Source: Lytechinus pictus (Eukaryota; Echinodermata; Echinoidea; Temnopleuroida; Toxopneustidae). Taken from it: a stretch of 64,000 nt of DNA. The DNA is taken from assembly GCF_037042905.1 (NCBI RefSeq), contig NC_087252.1:23515701-23579700 (forward strand). The letters are read 5' to 3'. Position 1 is the first letter of the stretch. The number at the start of each line of letters is the position of its first letter. Below are positions 36,134 through 47,349 of this stretch, piece after piece. Both the position numbers and the translations under genes were made by a program. The notes beneath the pieces are model-generated. The model was not told where the DNA came from. It ran no database searches and saw only the letters and a program-made list of their open reading frames with translations.

Positions 36134-36597
36134 TATTCTTTCTTTGCCCTTCTATTGTAGTTTTATTATGATATTTCCTATTTTGGTCCCTCAGCTCTAC
36201 TGTGTGATACTTTATGTTGCATTTTTAAATTGTCTTCGGTCATCTCCATCAGCTTACATACCTGTTATGTTTTGCTATGCATAAACATTGAAACTAAGTT
36301 TCAGGGCTTGCCTCTCATACAGGCATACAGCTTTTCTTGGATTTCTGTGTTTTCGGTACTTTTTTGGACAAGGCAGTTCGATCTATTGAGCAAAGTTCAA
36401 ATTTTGTTCTCTTTTCTATTTTGTTATCAATTTTCATGATTGACATGCTTTTTGATATATTTTACTATGTACATAAAAATCAATAAAACAGTACAAAATA
36501 TTTATCATGACAACTTTCAATGCATCTCTGCGTAGTACTTTTGATAACAAGTCATTTACATCAATAACGCAATATCATTACTTTTATCGAATTTAGT
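33554..36597. other. Gene-poor AT-rich stretch
   Basis: No gene is supported. A GC-richer patch at 35220-35400 is open in several frames on both strands and has a possible minus-strand acceptor near 35422, but I cannot choose a frame. A (CT)n microsatellite lies at about 36100-36129. The remainder is AT-rich with no definable repeat. Confidence 0.4.
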
Positions 36598-37015
36598 ACT
36601 TGTTTGTTTGTTTGTTTTATTTTATTTCTGCGTTCACAATACATTATCAAAAATTATTTACATTGTTTGCAATATATAAAACAATCCATAATGTTTACAA
36701 CATAAACATAACAATTAGAAAAAAAAAATGGTTTGGGTATATACTTCACATTACATAAAATAGAAAAAAACGATTTGGGCATATACTTCACATTAGGATG
36801 ATAATAAAAAGCAGCATAAACAAATGAACGCAGGAGACCGCCATCGTGAGCGGTTAAGCTTGTAGTTGATGGCGGCCTCATAAAAAGGGTTCGTGACTAA
36901 GATCGGTAATTGCTGAACAAGTGGGTGCGATGCAGGTGCAGGTGCGGGTGCTGTAAATAGCAGTATAATTATTGTTATTATTTTTAATTTATAGTTTTTG
37001 GTTGTTAATGATAAT

Positions 37016-38660
37016 CAATTTGAAGTGTCGGATGAATAAGATTGAATTATATTTTTTTTAAGAGTTGATTTTAATGAGTATAAAGTAGAACAAGATTTAA
37101 TATTGTTTGCAAGATTATTCTAAATGTCTGGACCATGATGTCGAATTGATTTAGAGGTAATTAACAGTCTGGGGTTTGTGAGATGAAAGTTTCCAGATGT
37201 ACGAGTTGGGTAGGTATGGACAGAACTATTGAACTTAAACATGTCATCAAAAGACGATGGGAGTAGATTATTGATATACTTAAACATAATGATAGCTACT
37301 TGAAGAGTGTACAAGTCGGCAACTTTCAGTGTTTTCTGTTTGAAAAATAAAGGGTCAGTGTGAGCCAGGTAATGCGACCCTGTACAAATGCGAATAATTC
37401 TCTTTTGTAATCTAAAAATAGAAGTCAGCTTTGTAGAGCCACAATTAGCCCACACAACGTTACAATAGGTTATGTACGGGAGTACTAATGAATTATACAA
37501 TAGGAATAAAGTTTTAAGAGGCAAGATAAATTTTAACTTAGAAATAATTCCAATGCTTCTTGAAATACACATTGTAATATGGTGCAGATGCTCATTCCAA
37601 GATAAAGCTTCATCTATGATGACCCCTAAAAATCTAGAGTGCGTTTTACGTTTTAATGACTTGCCGTCAATCTGTAAGTGAATTTGAGTGTTAGAATTAT
37701 GAGAATGATGTTGAAAATATATGTAATGAGTTTTTTGTGTGTTCAGAGATAATTTGTTAGCTTTGAACCACTGTGATACTTTATTTATTTCATGATTTAA
37801 AATATTGTATAAGGAAGTGAGATTTTTATGAGAAAAAAAAATATTTGTGTCGTCAGCGAATAATACAAAAGATAAAATGGATGATGTATTAATAATGTCA
37901 TTTACATATATCAAAAATAATAGTGGGCCTAAGATGGAGCCTTGAGGGACACCACAATGAACTAAAAGTGAATCAGAGTCGTGACCATTAAATGAGACGT
38001 ATTGTTTTCGATTTCTTAAGTAATCTTTAAACCAAAGAAGGGATTGACCCCGTACGCCATAATAGTTGAGTTTTGAGAGTATAATGTCGTGATTAAGTGT
38101 ATCGAATGCCTTACTAAGGTCACAAAATATCCCAATGACATGTTCTTTGTTAGCAATGGCGTTTGTAATTTTGTCATAGATTTGAATTAATGCCAAGTTT
38201 GTTGAGTAATTCTTCCTAAAGCCATATTGATTAGAATTTAGCAGATTGTGTTTGATAATGAATTTATAAAGTCTATTATATACTATTTTTTCTAAGATTT
38301 TTGGTATAGTTGGGAGAAGAGAAATGGGGCGATAATTACTAATTTCATGGGGATTGTCTTTTTTGAAAATTGGATTGACTTTGGCAATTTTGAATAAGTC
38401 GGGAAAAACTCCTTGTGATAATGATTTATTAAAAATGTTACTAAGAGGATTAGCAAGTGGGTGGATTATTTCTTTTAAAAGAGACATACTAATTATATCA
38501 TGTCCATGTGATTTTGAACTGTTAAGAGACCGTGTAATGTTGATAATTTCAGTGGGGTCCGTAGGGTTAAGAAATATAGAGTGTGGATTTGATTCGTGGA
38601 GATAGTCGGTGAACCGCGCATTAGGGCTATTAATTTTATTAAATATAAGTATGTTGGTTA
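37016..38660 (-). pseudogene. LINE reverse transcriptase, interrupted by a late stop
   Basis: The reverse-transcriptase frame is open from about 38660 (before the ATG at 38487) to a TAG at 37120-37122. Motifs are ISNYRPISLLP, FCDLSKAFDTLNHD (motif A Asp), CGVPQGSILGP (motif B) and LFADDTNIF (motif C, FADD at residues 210-213 from that ATG), all intact. The TAG falls just after GPDI, where related elements usually have Trp. The same frame stays open for about 35 more codons beyond the TAG, to TGA near 37016. This copy therefore carries a nonsense change close to the C-terminus. Confidence 0.8.
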
Positions 38661-39454
38661 AATGTTTTGATGTAAGGTAGTTTTAACTCACAGGTTAGAA
38701 AAATTGGTAAGTGGTCTGAAACTTCAGAGCATAGAATTCCACCTATCATTTTGTTGTTCATGTTATGTACGTTGGAAAAAATGTTGTCAATTTTAGTTGA
38801 TGAATTTGGGCTGATTCTAGTGGAATTATTTATAAATGAATGGAAGCCAAATGAGTACATTAGTTTTATGAAATTGTTTGATTTATTATTGTCGACTGAG
38901 GGTAGGAAATTGATATTAAAATCACCAAAAATAAAACAATTTTTATTTTCATTACTTATTATATGGAGATATTGCTCTGTTTCCTCATAAAAAGAATCAA
39001 AATTAGAACCTGGTGGTCGATAGATTAGACCTATGACGACATTTTTAAATTCTGTGTTTTCAATTTCAATAAACAAAGACTCAGCATTTAAGAGTTTCAC
39101 ATCGGAACGGATCTTAAATGTTAGTTTTTCGGCTATATAGAATGCTACCCCTCCACCTCTTTTTCCTTTGCGGTCTGCCCTAATCAGTTTATAATCTGGT
39201 AAATTAAACAAATCTGGTGAATTTTCATGTAGCCATGTCTCGCTAATACCAATAACAGAAAAGTTGAAATTGTTTAACGTGTGCAAGAGATTTTCAAAAT
39301 ATTCAAAGTTTCTATTCAGACTTCTTAAATTTGCGTGTAAAAGAGAAATATCATGATTACTACTAAATATGTTGTTAAATTCTTGAGGTGTGTAATATTT
39401 ACTGTTGTGTGAATTTTCTATTAAATGCTCAGGAATAAAGGAGAGTGAATTCAT
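38639..39454 (-). pseudogene. LINE endonuclease domain, cut off before the linker
   Basis: AP-endonuclease-like domain with HANLRSLNRN (Asn), GISETWL (Glu), GGGVAFYI, IYRPPGS, FGDFNINF (Asp) and SDHLPIFL (Asp-His). It begins at an ATG at 39454 and ends at TAA at 38639. At about 38640-38660 the next frame joins directly to the segment preceding the reverse transcriptase. The linker of roughly 150-200 residues that normally separates the two domains in this group is absent, which suggests an internal deletion with a frameshift at the junction. Confidence 0.8.
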
Positions 39455-39839
39455 CCAAATTGATGAAATGTAAAGTACCAGAGATTATGTAAGGGGATAT
39501 ACTGCGATCGTGCTTGTGGTGAGGGTGCATGTGTGTGTAACTGTGGTGCTGATGTGCAGTTAATATAAATGAAAAATATGTCTACAAAAATAACAAGACC
39601 CATCTTGGTCAGCATATACAATATAGGATGCAGAACGGCAGAGCTCAACCACCTAAGTACATAGATACATGAGTTGAGATCATTACACATAAATAATAAA
39701 CGATCATAATACAAATGAATTAAAAGCAAACCCAGAAATATGCTTACGGATTTGTATTGATAGTCAAAGATCTAGTATGTATTAATTGGCATGATAAAAT
39801 CACTCCCATTAATTCCATGTATTAACACAGAAGGCGTAA

Positions 39840-41560
39840 AGTTTGAATAGCCACGCCCTCCCTGATCAGATAGGTGAATGTGTGTGTGCTAGTTTAATAT
39901 TTATGGATAATTATGCGTATGGGCCTGTCTTGTATTGGGAAATAATGAAGTTTGTTTCGAAGCGCTTATCTATCTGCCTTGAAGTACACGATCAGTCGCG
40001 CGTTTTGAAAGGTACGTCAAATCATGCATGAAATAGCCACACCTCCTCTGATCAGGGAGCGCTGTATACATGATGTGTGTATAGGCACACATATTGAATT
40101 TAGCAAATTGGACAAATCAATATAATTGGTCACATACAATGTGAAATCAACCCGTCTATCCCCTATTGAATATTCAAGTCTCGTGTCACAATAAAGATTG
40201 ATCATGCATGTATAACACTGCCCTCTCTGACCAGATACTTGGGTACATGCGTGTTTTCATATTAGGACTCATTTGCAAAATAAGAATTTTGTAAGCTCAC
40301 ATCAATCATATCAGTTATGAATGAAATAACCTGAATGCCGGGCGTAGGAGTACTAGTATATAGGTATACGTTGATCATGCATGGAATAACCACGCCCCTT
40401 AGATCAGACACTATACGTGCATGGTCTATGCCGGCGAACAAGACGTAATTGACATGTTTAACATGCACATCATGTAATTGGTATGCATATTGTAAGTTCA
40501 ACCCAATACATAAAGAGGGGGGGGGGGGGGTCATCAAAATCTTCGGGATGGCTGTTACAGTGATTTACAAGATAATAAAACGATACAGAATATATTTTAC
40601 AATAGAGTGGTTTCCTAATAACTGAAAGCATTCCGAAGTGTAATCAACATGTTCGTTGCAAATTGAGAATTCAAACCATGCCTGCTAAAATAAAGAGTTC
40701 GTTACTAAGCATTATCTGCCAACATAAAAATGTCATTGTAATTCCAAGGATTAGAATATCCCACACTCTCTGATCAGATAATAAGACTTAAAGAGTACAT
40801 CATATAGGCCAATGCAGGTATACAAAGTAAAAAGATCACTAAACATACAAAGAAAATTTGGGGATAAAGAGGTTTCCTAATGACATTCCGCATTATATTC
40901 AACACATAATAGATCAATGCGAGTCGTGTGAAGGAGACTATTCCTGCCTTTCCTAGCGAACATTTGTGTACGACGTACACGCATGTATAGCCACACCTTT
41001 ACTGCTCACTTACAAAACGTTATGGCGCATGCGTGTTTTCAATTCAAGTGTTTGTAGCAAAGCTCGTACATAATAAACCATTAAACAGAAATTTGGCGGT
41101 GATAAGCCACACCCCAATCTGATCAGACAGTGGTGTAAAACAGGCACGCGTAAGTTCATGCATGACCAACGATATTAACACAACAATCACAGATCGACAA
41201 ATTGTCGATCCATGATTGTTGCGTCAATAGGGGTTTTACATTTCAAACGAACCGTTTAAAATACTTGTGTTCATTATAGTCTCATTCATTGCTCGATCAA
41301 GCAAATGGTATTACATTTCAAGCGAATTTGTTAAAATACTCGAGATGGAGAACAATTAATAATGCAGTTACCAGAAGAAAACCTTTGGTCTGCAGTACTA
41401 AGGTTTGCAAAAATTCTGGGGGTACTTAAATGATACAAATACCCTGACAAATTGGAAATAATTAGTAATCAATTAAGTGATATTATTCAGCATTGAGAAT
41501 TTTAACCAGATTGTATTGTGAGTCGCCTACACGCATGCGTAGCCACACCCTCACTGACGA
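39840..41560 (+). repeat. Degenerate satellite, about 180-bp units with a CCACACC...TGATCAGA core
   Basis: A core of the form (GCATG)nATAGCCACRCCCT, then CTGATCAGA, recurs at about 39847, 40033, 40212, 40386, 40755, 40987, 41103 and 41538. The first four are 173-186 bp apart and 40386-40755 is about twice that; later spacings are irregular. Units at 40021 and 40201 both begin ATCATGCATG, exactly 180 bp apart. Between cores the units are diverged. Nothing is coded. Confidence 0.65.
41155..41430 (+). repeat. Duplicated segment (partner at 43592-43843)
   Basis: This stretch, from CATGCATGACCAACGATATT to GAAAAATTCTGGGGGTACTT-type sequence, recurs at 43592-43843 with small indels and substitutions. 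One internal part (ATCGACAAATTGTCGAT) is a perfect palindrome here and is truncated in the partner. Confidence 0.8.
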
Positions 41561-41619
41561 GATGTTATTGCGCATGCGTATAACAATTACAGAGTTTGAG
41601 GCAATACTCGTACCTAATA

Positions 41620-42089
41620 GGGCACACATGAGTATTACAGACCCCCATTCACTCACGTGTTATATCATAGCTCATCAAAAAATCATTAAAAATCAATCCC
41701 TCGATAGATTTTGCTTTAATTCACTGACATTAGTCACAATTAATAGTACATTAAGACTTGATATGTTAATCAGGTACTTGCCCAGCTCAATCAAAAGTTA
41801 AATGGCCTGAAATAAGACTAACCATAATTTCGGCCAGTTCATTGCCAGAAAAAACAGAACTGCATTGTGGGTAATAATAATTAAAATGAAATACAAAAAT
41901 GCAGTCTAGCCTCCCCAAACGCCTTAATTATGAAAGAGTATGAACATAGCATTATCTCTATCGTTCTTCTTTTGATATACAAACATTTGATCTATTTTTA
42001 ATGAATTATTTTAATCAATAAAGTCATGTGATCTTTACTTACGCCTGTCCGACATGCTTTGCGCGCAGATGAATTACTCTCATGTGCCC
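41620..42089. mobile_element. TIR element GGGCACACATGAG, copy 1
   Basis: A 470-bp element with ends GGGCACACATGAG and CTCATGTGCCC, flanked by TA on both sides. It differs from the copy at 43088-43556 by only a couple of changes (one A in a run; GCATTA versus ACATTA), so at least one copy is recent. It is non-coding. TA target duplication suits a Tc1/mariner-like origin. Confidence 0.85.
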
Positions 42090-43087
42090 TATACTGAGGG
42101 TCAAATGACAAAAAGTTGAAAATAATGGTCTCAAAAGAAAGAGTGGGTTCTCCTGCATTCAATACCTAATCTGACTAAACGTGTTAAAAGAAAAGAAAAC
42201 GTCTCATTAGACGCCCCTGATTTTAATGTAAAAATACAGTGTTCCATTCATATATTTTATGCGCTTCCTATAGGCTATGGTATTGCAGCTACAAGTTCTA
42301 CTTGTTTGATGTCAATCAATGGGCTAAAATATATATTGTGTGGAGTTACAACTTCTTGTTAGCATGTTTAAATGTTTAATTTTGTTCGAAGTGATTTATT
42401 ACCTTTTTTATTCGCATACAAATAAACAAAGTAAATAAAAGAAAATTGATAACAAACAAAGAGTGTAAGCAATTCTTGTGCTCATATCGCCTCTCTTCCT
42501 CATTATAACTCACAAGTTGGGGGGGGGGGGTGCTATAGATATATACCATCAACCCCGCCTTGCGTACAAGCTAGGAGGATGGGGGTATGTACCCCGACTC
42601 AGCTCGCCCCCCCCCCCGCGTAGCTTTCAACGAAGTGAATAGTATTCAAGTGCGCAATCTATGATGTATAACATCTGACCATGCTGACTGAGACAAGTTT
42701 ATGTATTTTAATGTTTTGTTCATCTTTCTTTCTCGGCGTGCTCTAAATATTGAAAATAGGAATCCTTGATGATAATTAGAAGTTATGTATCATTTTGAAA
42801 TCCCTACTTATTTCATTTCACACTCTCAACAGATCTGATCTCCTATTGGCAGTAGAAACTCGCATTTCTGCATGATAAATGATAATAGACATTGAATATA
42901 CATTTGAAAGCGTCATTTCAGCATCGTAAGCGATAAATGCACCGAATGCCGAGTTATATACTTATCAACTGCTGTTAAACATAACCTATCACTTTGTATA
43001 AAACTGTTTGAAGCATTCTCACCACTGATTTCTAGCAGACGACGCCCAGCCATAGCAACGACAGTGTAGAAGTGTAGTCGCGCTATA
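42090..43087. other. Spacer, nothing recognised
   Basis: AT-rich spacer between the two GGGCACACATGAG elements, with a G run near 42519-42530 and a C run near 42608-42617. No gene or defined repeat is seen. Confidence 0.4.
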
Positions 43088-43556
43088 GGGCACACATGAG
43101 TATTACAGACCCCCATTCACTCACGTGTTATATCATAGCTCATCAAAAAATCATTAAAATCAATCCCTCGATAGATTTTGCTTTAATTCACTGACATTAG
43201 TCACAATTAATAGTACATTAAGACTTGATATGTTAATCAGGTACTTGCCCAGCTCAATCAAAAGTTAAATGGCCTGAAATAAGACTAACCATAATTTCGG
43301 CCAGTTCATTGCCAGAAAAAACAGAACTGCATTGTGGGTAATAATAATTAAAATGAAATACAAAAATGCAGTCTAGCCTCCCCAAACGCCTTAATTATGA
43401 AAGAGTATGAACATAACATTATCTCTATCGTTCTTCTTTTGATATACAAACATTTGATCTATTTTTAATGAATTATTTTAATCAATAAAGTCATGTGATC
43501 TTTACTTACGCCTGTCCGACATGCTTTGCGCGCAGATGAATTACTCTCATGTGCCC
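43088..43556. mobile_element. TIR element GGGCACACATGAG, copy 2
   Basis: Near-identical to 41620-42089. The left flank is TA; the right flank is AATA, so the target duplication is imperfect here. It is immediately followed by a short palindrome (CCAGGGAAGTGTT, then AACACTTCCCTGG at 43561-43590) and then the duplicated segment 43592-43843. Confidence 0.85.
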
Positions 43557-43591
43557 AATACCAGGGAAGTGTTAAATAACACTTCCCTGGT

Positions 43592-43843
43592 TCATGCATG
43601 ACCAACGGTATTGGCACACAACAATCATAGATCGACAATAGGGGGTTTACATTTCAAACGAACCGTTTAAAATACTTGTGTTCATTACAGTCTCATTCAT
43701 TGCTCGATCAAGCAAATGGTATTACATTTCAAGCGAATTAGTAACAATAGTTGAGATGGAGAACAATAAATACTGCAATTACCATAAGAATACCTTTGGT
43801 ATGCAGTACTAAGGTTTGAAAAAATTCTGGGGGTACTTATCCA
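43592..43843 (+). repeat. Duplicated segment (partner at 41155-41430)
   Basis: Second copy of the 41155-41430 sequence, with indels. In the first copy the segment lies left of the GGGCACACATGAG element; here it lies to the right, so the local order is changed. Confidence 0.8.
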
Positions 43844-43872
43844 AATCAAATAATTATAACAAATTTGTATTT

Positions 43873-44682
43873 GAAGAGCTCACTTGCAAAAGGGGTTAGG
43901 TCCATTTTTCATCAAATTTGATTTTTTTTGTCTCAATGTATAGATTTTAGTAGCTCTATAAGATGATACCAAAGAAAAGTTGAAATTCCCATTACAAATT
44001 ATCTAAAATGGAAAAGAAAAATCCCTTTTTTTTCAAAAGGGGTTAGGTCCATTTCAGTTGTGTTGCAAAAGGGGTTAGGTCCACACATAATTTTTTTGGA
44101 AAAGAATATTTAAAAAAATATGAAGACAGGTAGATTTCTTTTATACCCAATTTTATGTTCTCATGGTAGGGTATCATGAAAATTTAGTTTCGCATAAGAA
44201 TATTGCAATATGGGAGAATAAAAAAATCATTTTGTTGGAGTGGACCTAACCCCTTTTGCAAACAAACTATTTTGAAGAGCTTAGTTGTCAAAAGGGGTTA
44301 GGTCCATTTTTCATAAATTTTTATTGTTTTCTGTCTCAACACCTCTAAATTTTTAGTCGTTCTGATGAAAACAAGGAAAATTTGAAATTCATGTGAAAAC
44401 CTGAATAGAAGTGACAAAGAATAATCACTTTTTTAATCAGAATAGATTGGATTCATTTCAGTTTACTTGCAAAAGGGGTTAGGTCCACAATGATAATGTT
44501 TAAAAGAATATATAAAGAAAAATTGAAGACAGGTAGATTTCTTTTATACCCAATTTTATGTTCACATGATAGGGTAGTACCTCATGACAATTTAGTTTCT
44601 CATGGGAATATTGCAGTACGTCAGAATAAAAAACATGGTTTTTCTCGGAATGGTAAAAAGTGGACCTAACCCCTTTTGTAAC
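43873..44682. mobile_element. Two tandem TIR elements, CAAAAGGGGTTAGGTCCA family
   Basis: Two diverged units of about 400 bp, each opening GAAGAGCT (43873 and 44274). Each starts with CAAAAGGGGTTAGGTCCATT and ends with the inverse GTGGACCTAACCCCTTTTG (about 44239-44260 and 44660-44680). The motif recurs inside as direct copies (near 44035, 44066 and 44470). Other shared interior words include GAAGACAGGTAGATTTCTTT. They are non-coding. Confidence 0.8.
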
Positions 44683-45313
44683 TACACTCTTCATTTCATC
44701 AATTCAAATACAATACATAAATCATGAATTAATGAGTTTCCAAGAATTTCGTTAACATAATCAAATACATGTTAATAAACTTCAGATCAGATTATTTCAA
44801 TGAACTGCATTGACCCTATGAGACAATACATAAAATGCAAATAAAAACCTTGCAATCAGCTGCGTCAATTAAAATATGCACGCCCTTACACACACACACA
44901 CACACCCTCACACACCCCTACTCCCATAAACACAACGAATCAATAACATTTGATCTTACACACACAGACACATCCTCATCCGTGCATGTTCGCACACTCC
45001 TTCTCAACTACAAACGTCATATTAAACTCATCCTCGTGTTTATCTTTCTCTCATTCTATCTGTTTCTTTCCCTATGCTAGTAAGCAAATGAGCGAGATAT
45101 TCCTGCACAATCTCGTGAATTGTAAGACTTTCTATCTAAGAATTTAACCACTTTTTACTCAAATAAAATTGATTATTCTTGTACCATAGGAAAGGGTAAA
45201 TGTTACTCCTTTATATTGGTCGTTTCTTTTTTATAAAATCATTTGATAAGTGATTTTCAGGTCCGAATAGATGCCTCAAATTAAATTTTCTTCCTCTGTA
45301 TGTTGCACCTTTT
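44683..45313. other. Spacer with (CA)n microsatellite
   Basis: AT-rich spacer. A (CA)n tract lies at about 44888-44905, with more CA-rich sequence to 44970. No gene is supported. Confidence 0.5.
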
Positions 45314-45575
45314 AGATGGGTCAGCACCCATCTTTTTCCATCAAGAGTAGCATAAAATCCAGAGTTCTGATTGGGTGAATAATGTTTTCAAAACAACAGA
45401 CGCGGGTAATTCGAAGAGGTAACCACATTGCGAGTGTGACCTTGCAGATGCCCAGTGTGGAAACGTCGGAATTTGCGTGGGTGTGTGGTCTCTTTGACCA
45501 ATCAGAGTGAAGTATTCTTTCTTTATAAGCTGCTAAATGAACTTGGCCTATGAAAAGCTGACTGCTGACCCATCT
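45314..45575. mobile_element. TIR element AGATGGGTCAGC
   Basis: Ends TTTAGATGGGTCAGC and GCTGACCCATCTAAA are inverted. The right portion recurs at 61782-61966 in block B', where the left end is missing because the duplication breakpoint lies inside the element. It is non-coding. Confidence 0.75.
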
Positions 45576-45834
45576 AAACACATCTTCTTATAAAACCTAT
45601 ATCATATTAAAGCTTAGATCTTCAGCTTTATCATAATTCTAAGATCATCTAGGCTCGCACAGAAATTGAGTACATAACAACAATTTTGGTTGCATGAAAA
45701 TAGTGCAAACACCCTCCGATCGTGAATATCACTCGGATAAAATTAGCTACTCTTTTTGAGGACCTGCCAACTGACTGCCTCTATCTAATCCTCCATTGAA
45801 AAACATAGTTCATAGTTCACAAAAATCCATTAAA

Positions 45835-46128
45835 TCATTCACCAAATAGTTCAGCAGCGAGATGGATTTGATCAGCCTTTTCTAGAGCAGTCTGCAAAGC
45901 TTCTAGCTCTGTATTCTCTGTTTGATTATTTCTCCACCTACGGAGCATTGAAAGAGTTCCCATGTACGACACTCCTGTCTCTCTCTTGTTCTCCTCAACG
46001 TAACGGCCAATATCCTCTGGTCCGAAGCCAAGGGCCATTCCCAGATCATCTATCTCTTTACGTGAGGCAACTTTATCTGCAACGGTTCCTAGGATGTCAT
46101 CAAAGTCCCTCTCTAGAGCTGGATTCAT
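45835..46128 (-). CDS. Death-domain exon, copy 1 (C-terminal exon)
   Basis: A 97-codon open stretch ending in a stop, matching the death-domain fold pattern: FDDILGTVADKVASRKEI, then DDLGMALGFGPEDIGRYVEE, then MGTLSMLRRWRN and EALQTALEKADQIHLAAELF. Such domains mediate homotypic assembly in innate immune and apoptosis signalling. The frame opens at an acceptor (AATAATCTAG|G before the ATG), so this is probably a terminal exon of a larger receptor or adaptor gene rather than a whole gene. A plausible upstream exon at 47350-47419 joins in phase 2 and stays open. The domain is C-terminal, since the stop follows directly. Confidence 0.75.
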   Translation of the reverse strand: MNPALERDFDDILGTVADKVASRKEIDDLGMALGFGPEDIGRYVEENKRETGVSYMGTLSMLRRWRNNQTENTELEALQTALEKADQIHLAAELFGE

Positions 46129-46534
46129 CCTAGATTATTGATTTGATAAATGATTACAGAGTGTGAATTCTCATAACTGTGCTGATTTCCTTTATTACGG
46201 CCTTTCAACTCCCAAATTATCTCCAATCATTTTTTTTTACTTTCTAAAAGTCAATTCCACCCATGAAAATATTGATGTGAATCAATAGAGAAAAATCGAA
46301 AAAGGCATAATGCTGTATATTTCACCAAAATCACTCTTTATTTTTTGTTTGTTAATGTTTGAATTGTACAATATTTCATTCTTTACAAGTTTCACAATGG
46401 GGACCAACTGTATTAAACCATGTAATATTTAAACAATGGTAATGACATGTTCAGGGAGGAGTTTAAAAATGAGGAGAAATTAGAATGTCCCGTACTTCAT
46501 ATCGTGAAAAAGAAAATAAAGAGTGAGTGGGTGA

Positions 46535-46725
46535 CGTCATTAGTTTCCTAATTTGCATACCGAACAGTGTGTGCATATAGCTGTTTTATAAAATTATGCG
46601 ATTCTTTAAAATGTCATAACTTTTTATTTTACACTCTTTTTAATGATTTGGATGCGTAATGGTTGTGAAATTCTTTCTCTTTCTTTATTTATATCAGCTT
46701 CTTTGTCTAGGTAAACTTTTTTGTG
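46535..46725 (-). repeat. Dispersed repeat with AAGTTATGACATTTT core (inverted relative to 59228)
   Basis: The core TTAAAATGTCATAACTTTTT and the flanking TTATTTTACACTC-type and TTTATAAAATTATGCGATTC-type words are the inverse of a repeat in blocks A and A' (59228-59374; 61554-61700). It also includes GACGTCATTAGTTTCCTAAT. It is probably an old non-autonomous element. Confidence 0.55.
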
Positions 46726-46952
46726 TGTTCACGTTTTTACCCTCGAAATTGTTGATAATTCATATTTTTTCTTATCTTTCCGGTTTATGCTCGTGTTATA
46801 ATTGAACTATTCTTGTCATCTAAAAAGGAAATAAATGCAATTAAAGATCATCCGAAAGCTATGAATTACTAAAATTGCATTCCTTTCCATTTTCATTTTC
46901 AATAATTTACATGGAGAAGAAAATCCCCATCCCTCCTTCATAGTTATACAGT

Positions 46953-47258
46953 GTGGAGCGTTGTGGCCCAGTGGATTAGTCTCCGGACTTCGAAACAGGG
47001 GTTCGTGGGTTCGAATCCCAGCCATGGCGTAATTTCCTTTGGCAAGATATTTATCCACATTGTGCTGCACTCGACCCACTTAAGGTGAATGGGTACCCGG
47101 TATGATTTATTCCTTGAACGGTTTAGCGCCTATTAATATGGCGGCTTAGCTACACCCGCGGTGATAATATGATACCAAGTATCAAAGCGCATGCAGTTGA
47201 GTATATGCACGTAGTAAATGCGCTATATAAATGTACATGTTTTTGTTATTATTTTTAG
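46953..47258 (+). mobile_element. tRNA-derived SINE, copy 2
   Basis: Plus-strand SINE beginning GTGGAGCGTTGTGGCCCAGT (A-box region) with B box GGTTCGAATCCC (about 47009-47020), the same central segment as copy 1 (TTATCCACATTGTGCTGCAC, GAATGGGTACCCGG) and tail GCGCTATATAAATG with T-rich TTATTATT. It lies between two putative exons of the death-domain gene, that is, in its likely intron, in antisense orientation. Confidence 0.85.
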
Positions 47259-47349
47259 AAGGGAGGTTCGATTTTGATATTTCAGCATGACCTGCAATCA
47301 ATTAGCAATGATAAAATTATTAGAAGTATATTAAATGATCATTACTTAC

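Larger units (their letters stand above)
36598..39460 (-). mobile_element. Degraded Jockey/CR1-group LINE
   Basis: Minus-strand element with endonuclease (39454-38639) followed by reverse transcriptase (about 38660-37016), a short 3' UTR and an (AAAC)n-type tail ending near 36600. A direct repeat of about 50 bp (TTTGGGTATATACTTCACAT and TTTGGGCATATACTTCACAT) lies in the 3' UTR at 36730-36796. The 5' limit is set at the first endonuclease Met, so any 5' UTR is not included. It is broken by a frameshift, an apparent internal deletion and a stop. Confidence 0.85.
45391..46821. repeat. Segmental duplication block B
   Basis: A 1,431-bp block repeated at 61782-63212 in the same orientation. It runs from AAACAACAGACG to TTCTTGTCATCT. 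It contains part of the AGATGGGTCAGC element, the death-domain exon and a dispersed repeat. Non-coding parts differ by roughly 1-3% by eye, while the exon differs by about 7%. Confidence 0.9.

Noticed and set aside
39840-41560. CRISPR-like array
   Set aside because: The spacing is regular, but this is a eukaryotic genome, the repeats are diverged and about 180 bp apart, and no cas genes exist.
43886-44680. Interstitial telomeric repeats suggested by GGGGTTAGG
   Set aside because: The copies are spaced tens to hundreds of bases apart and embedded in a longer motif at transposon ends. There is no tandem TTAGGG.
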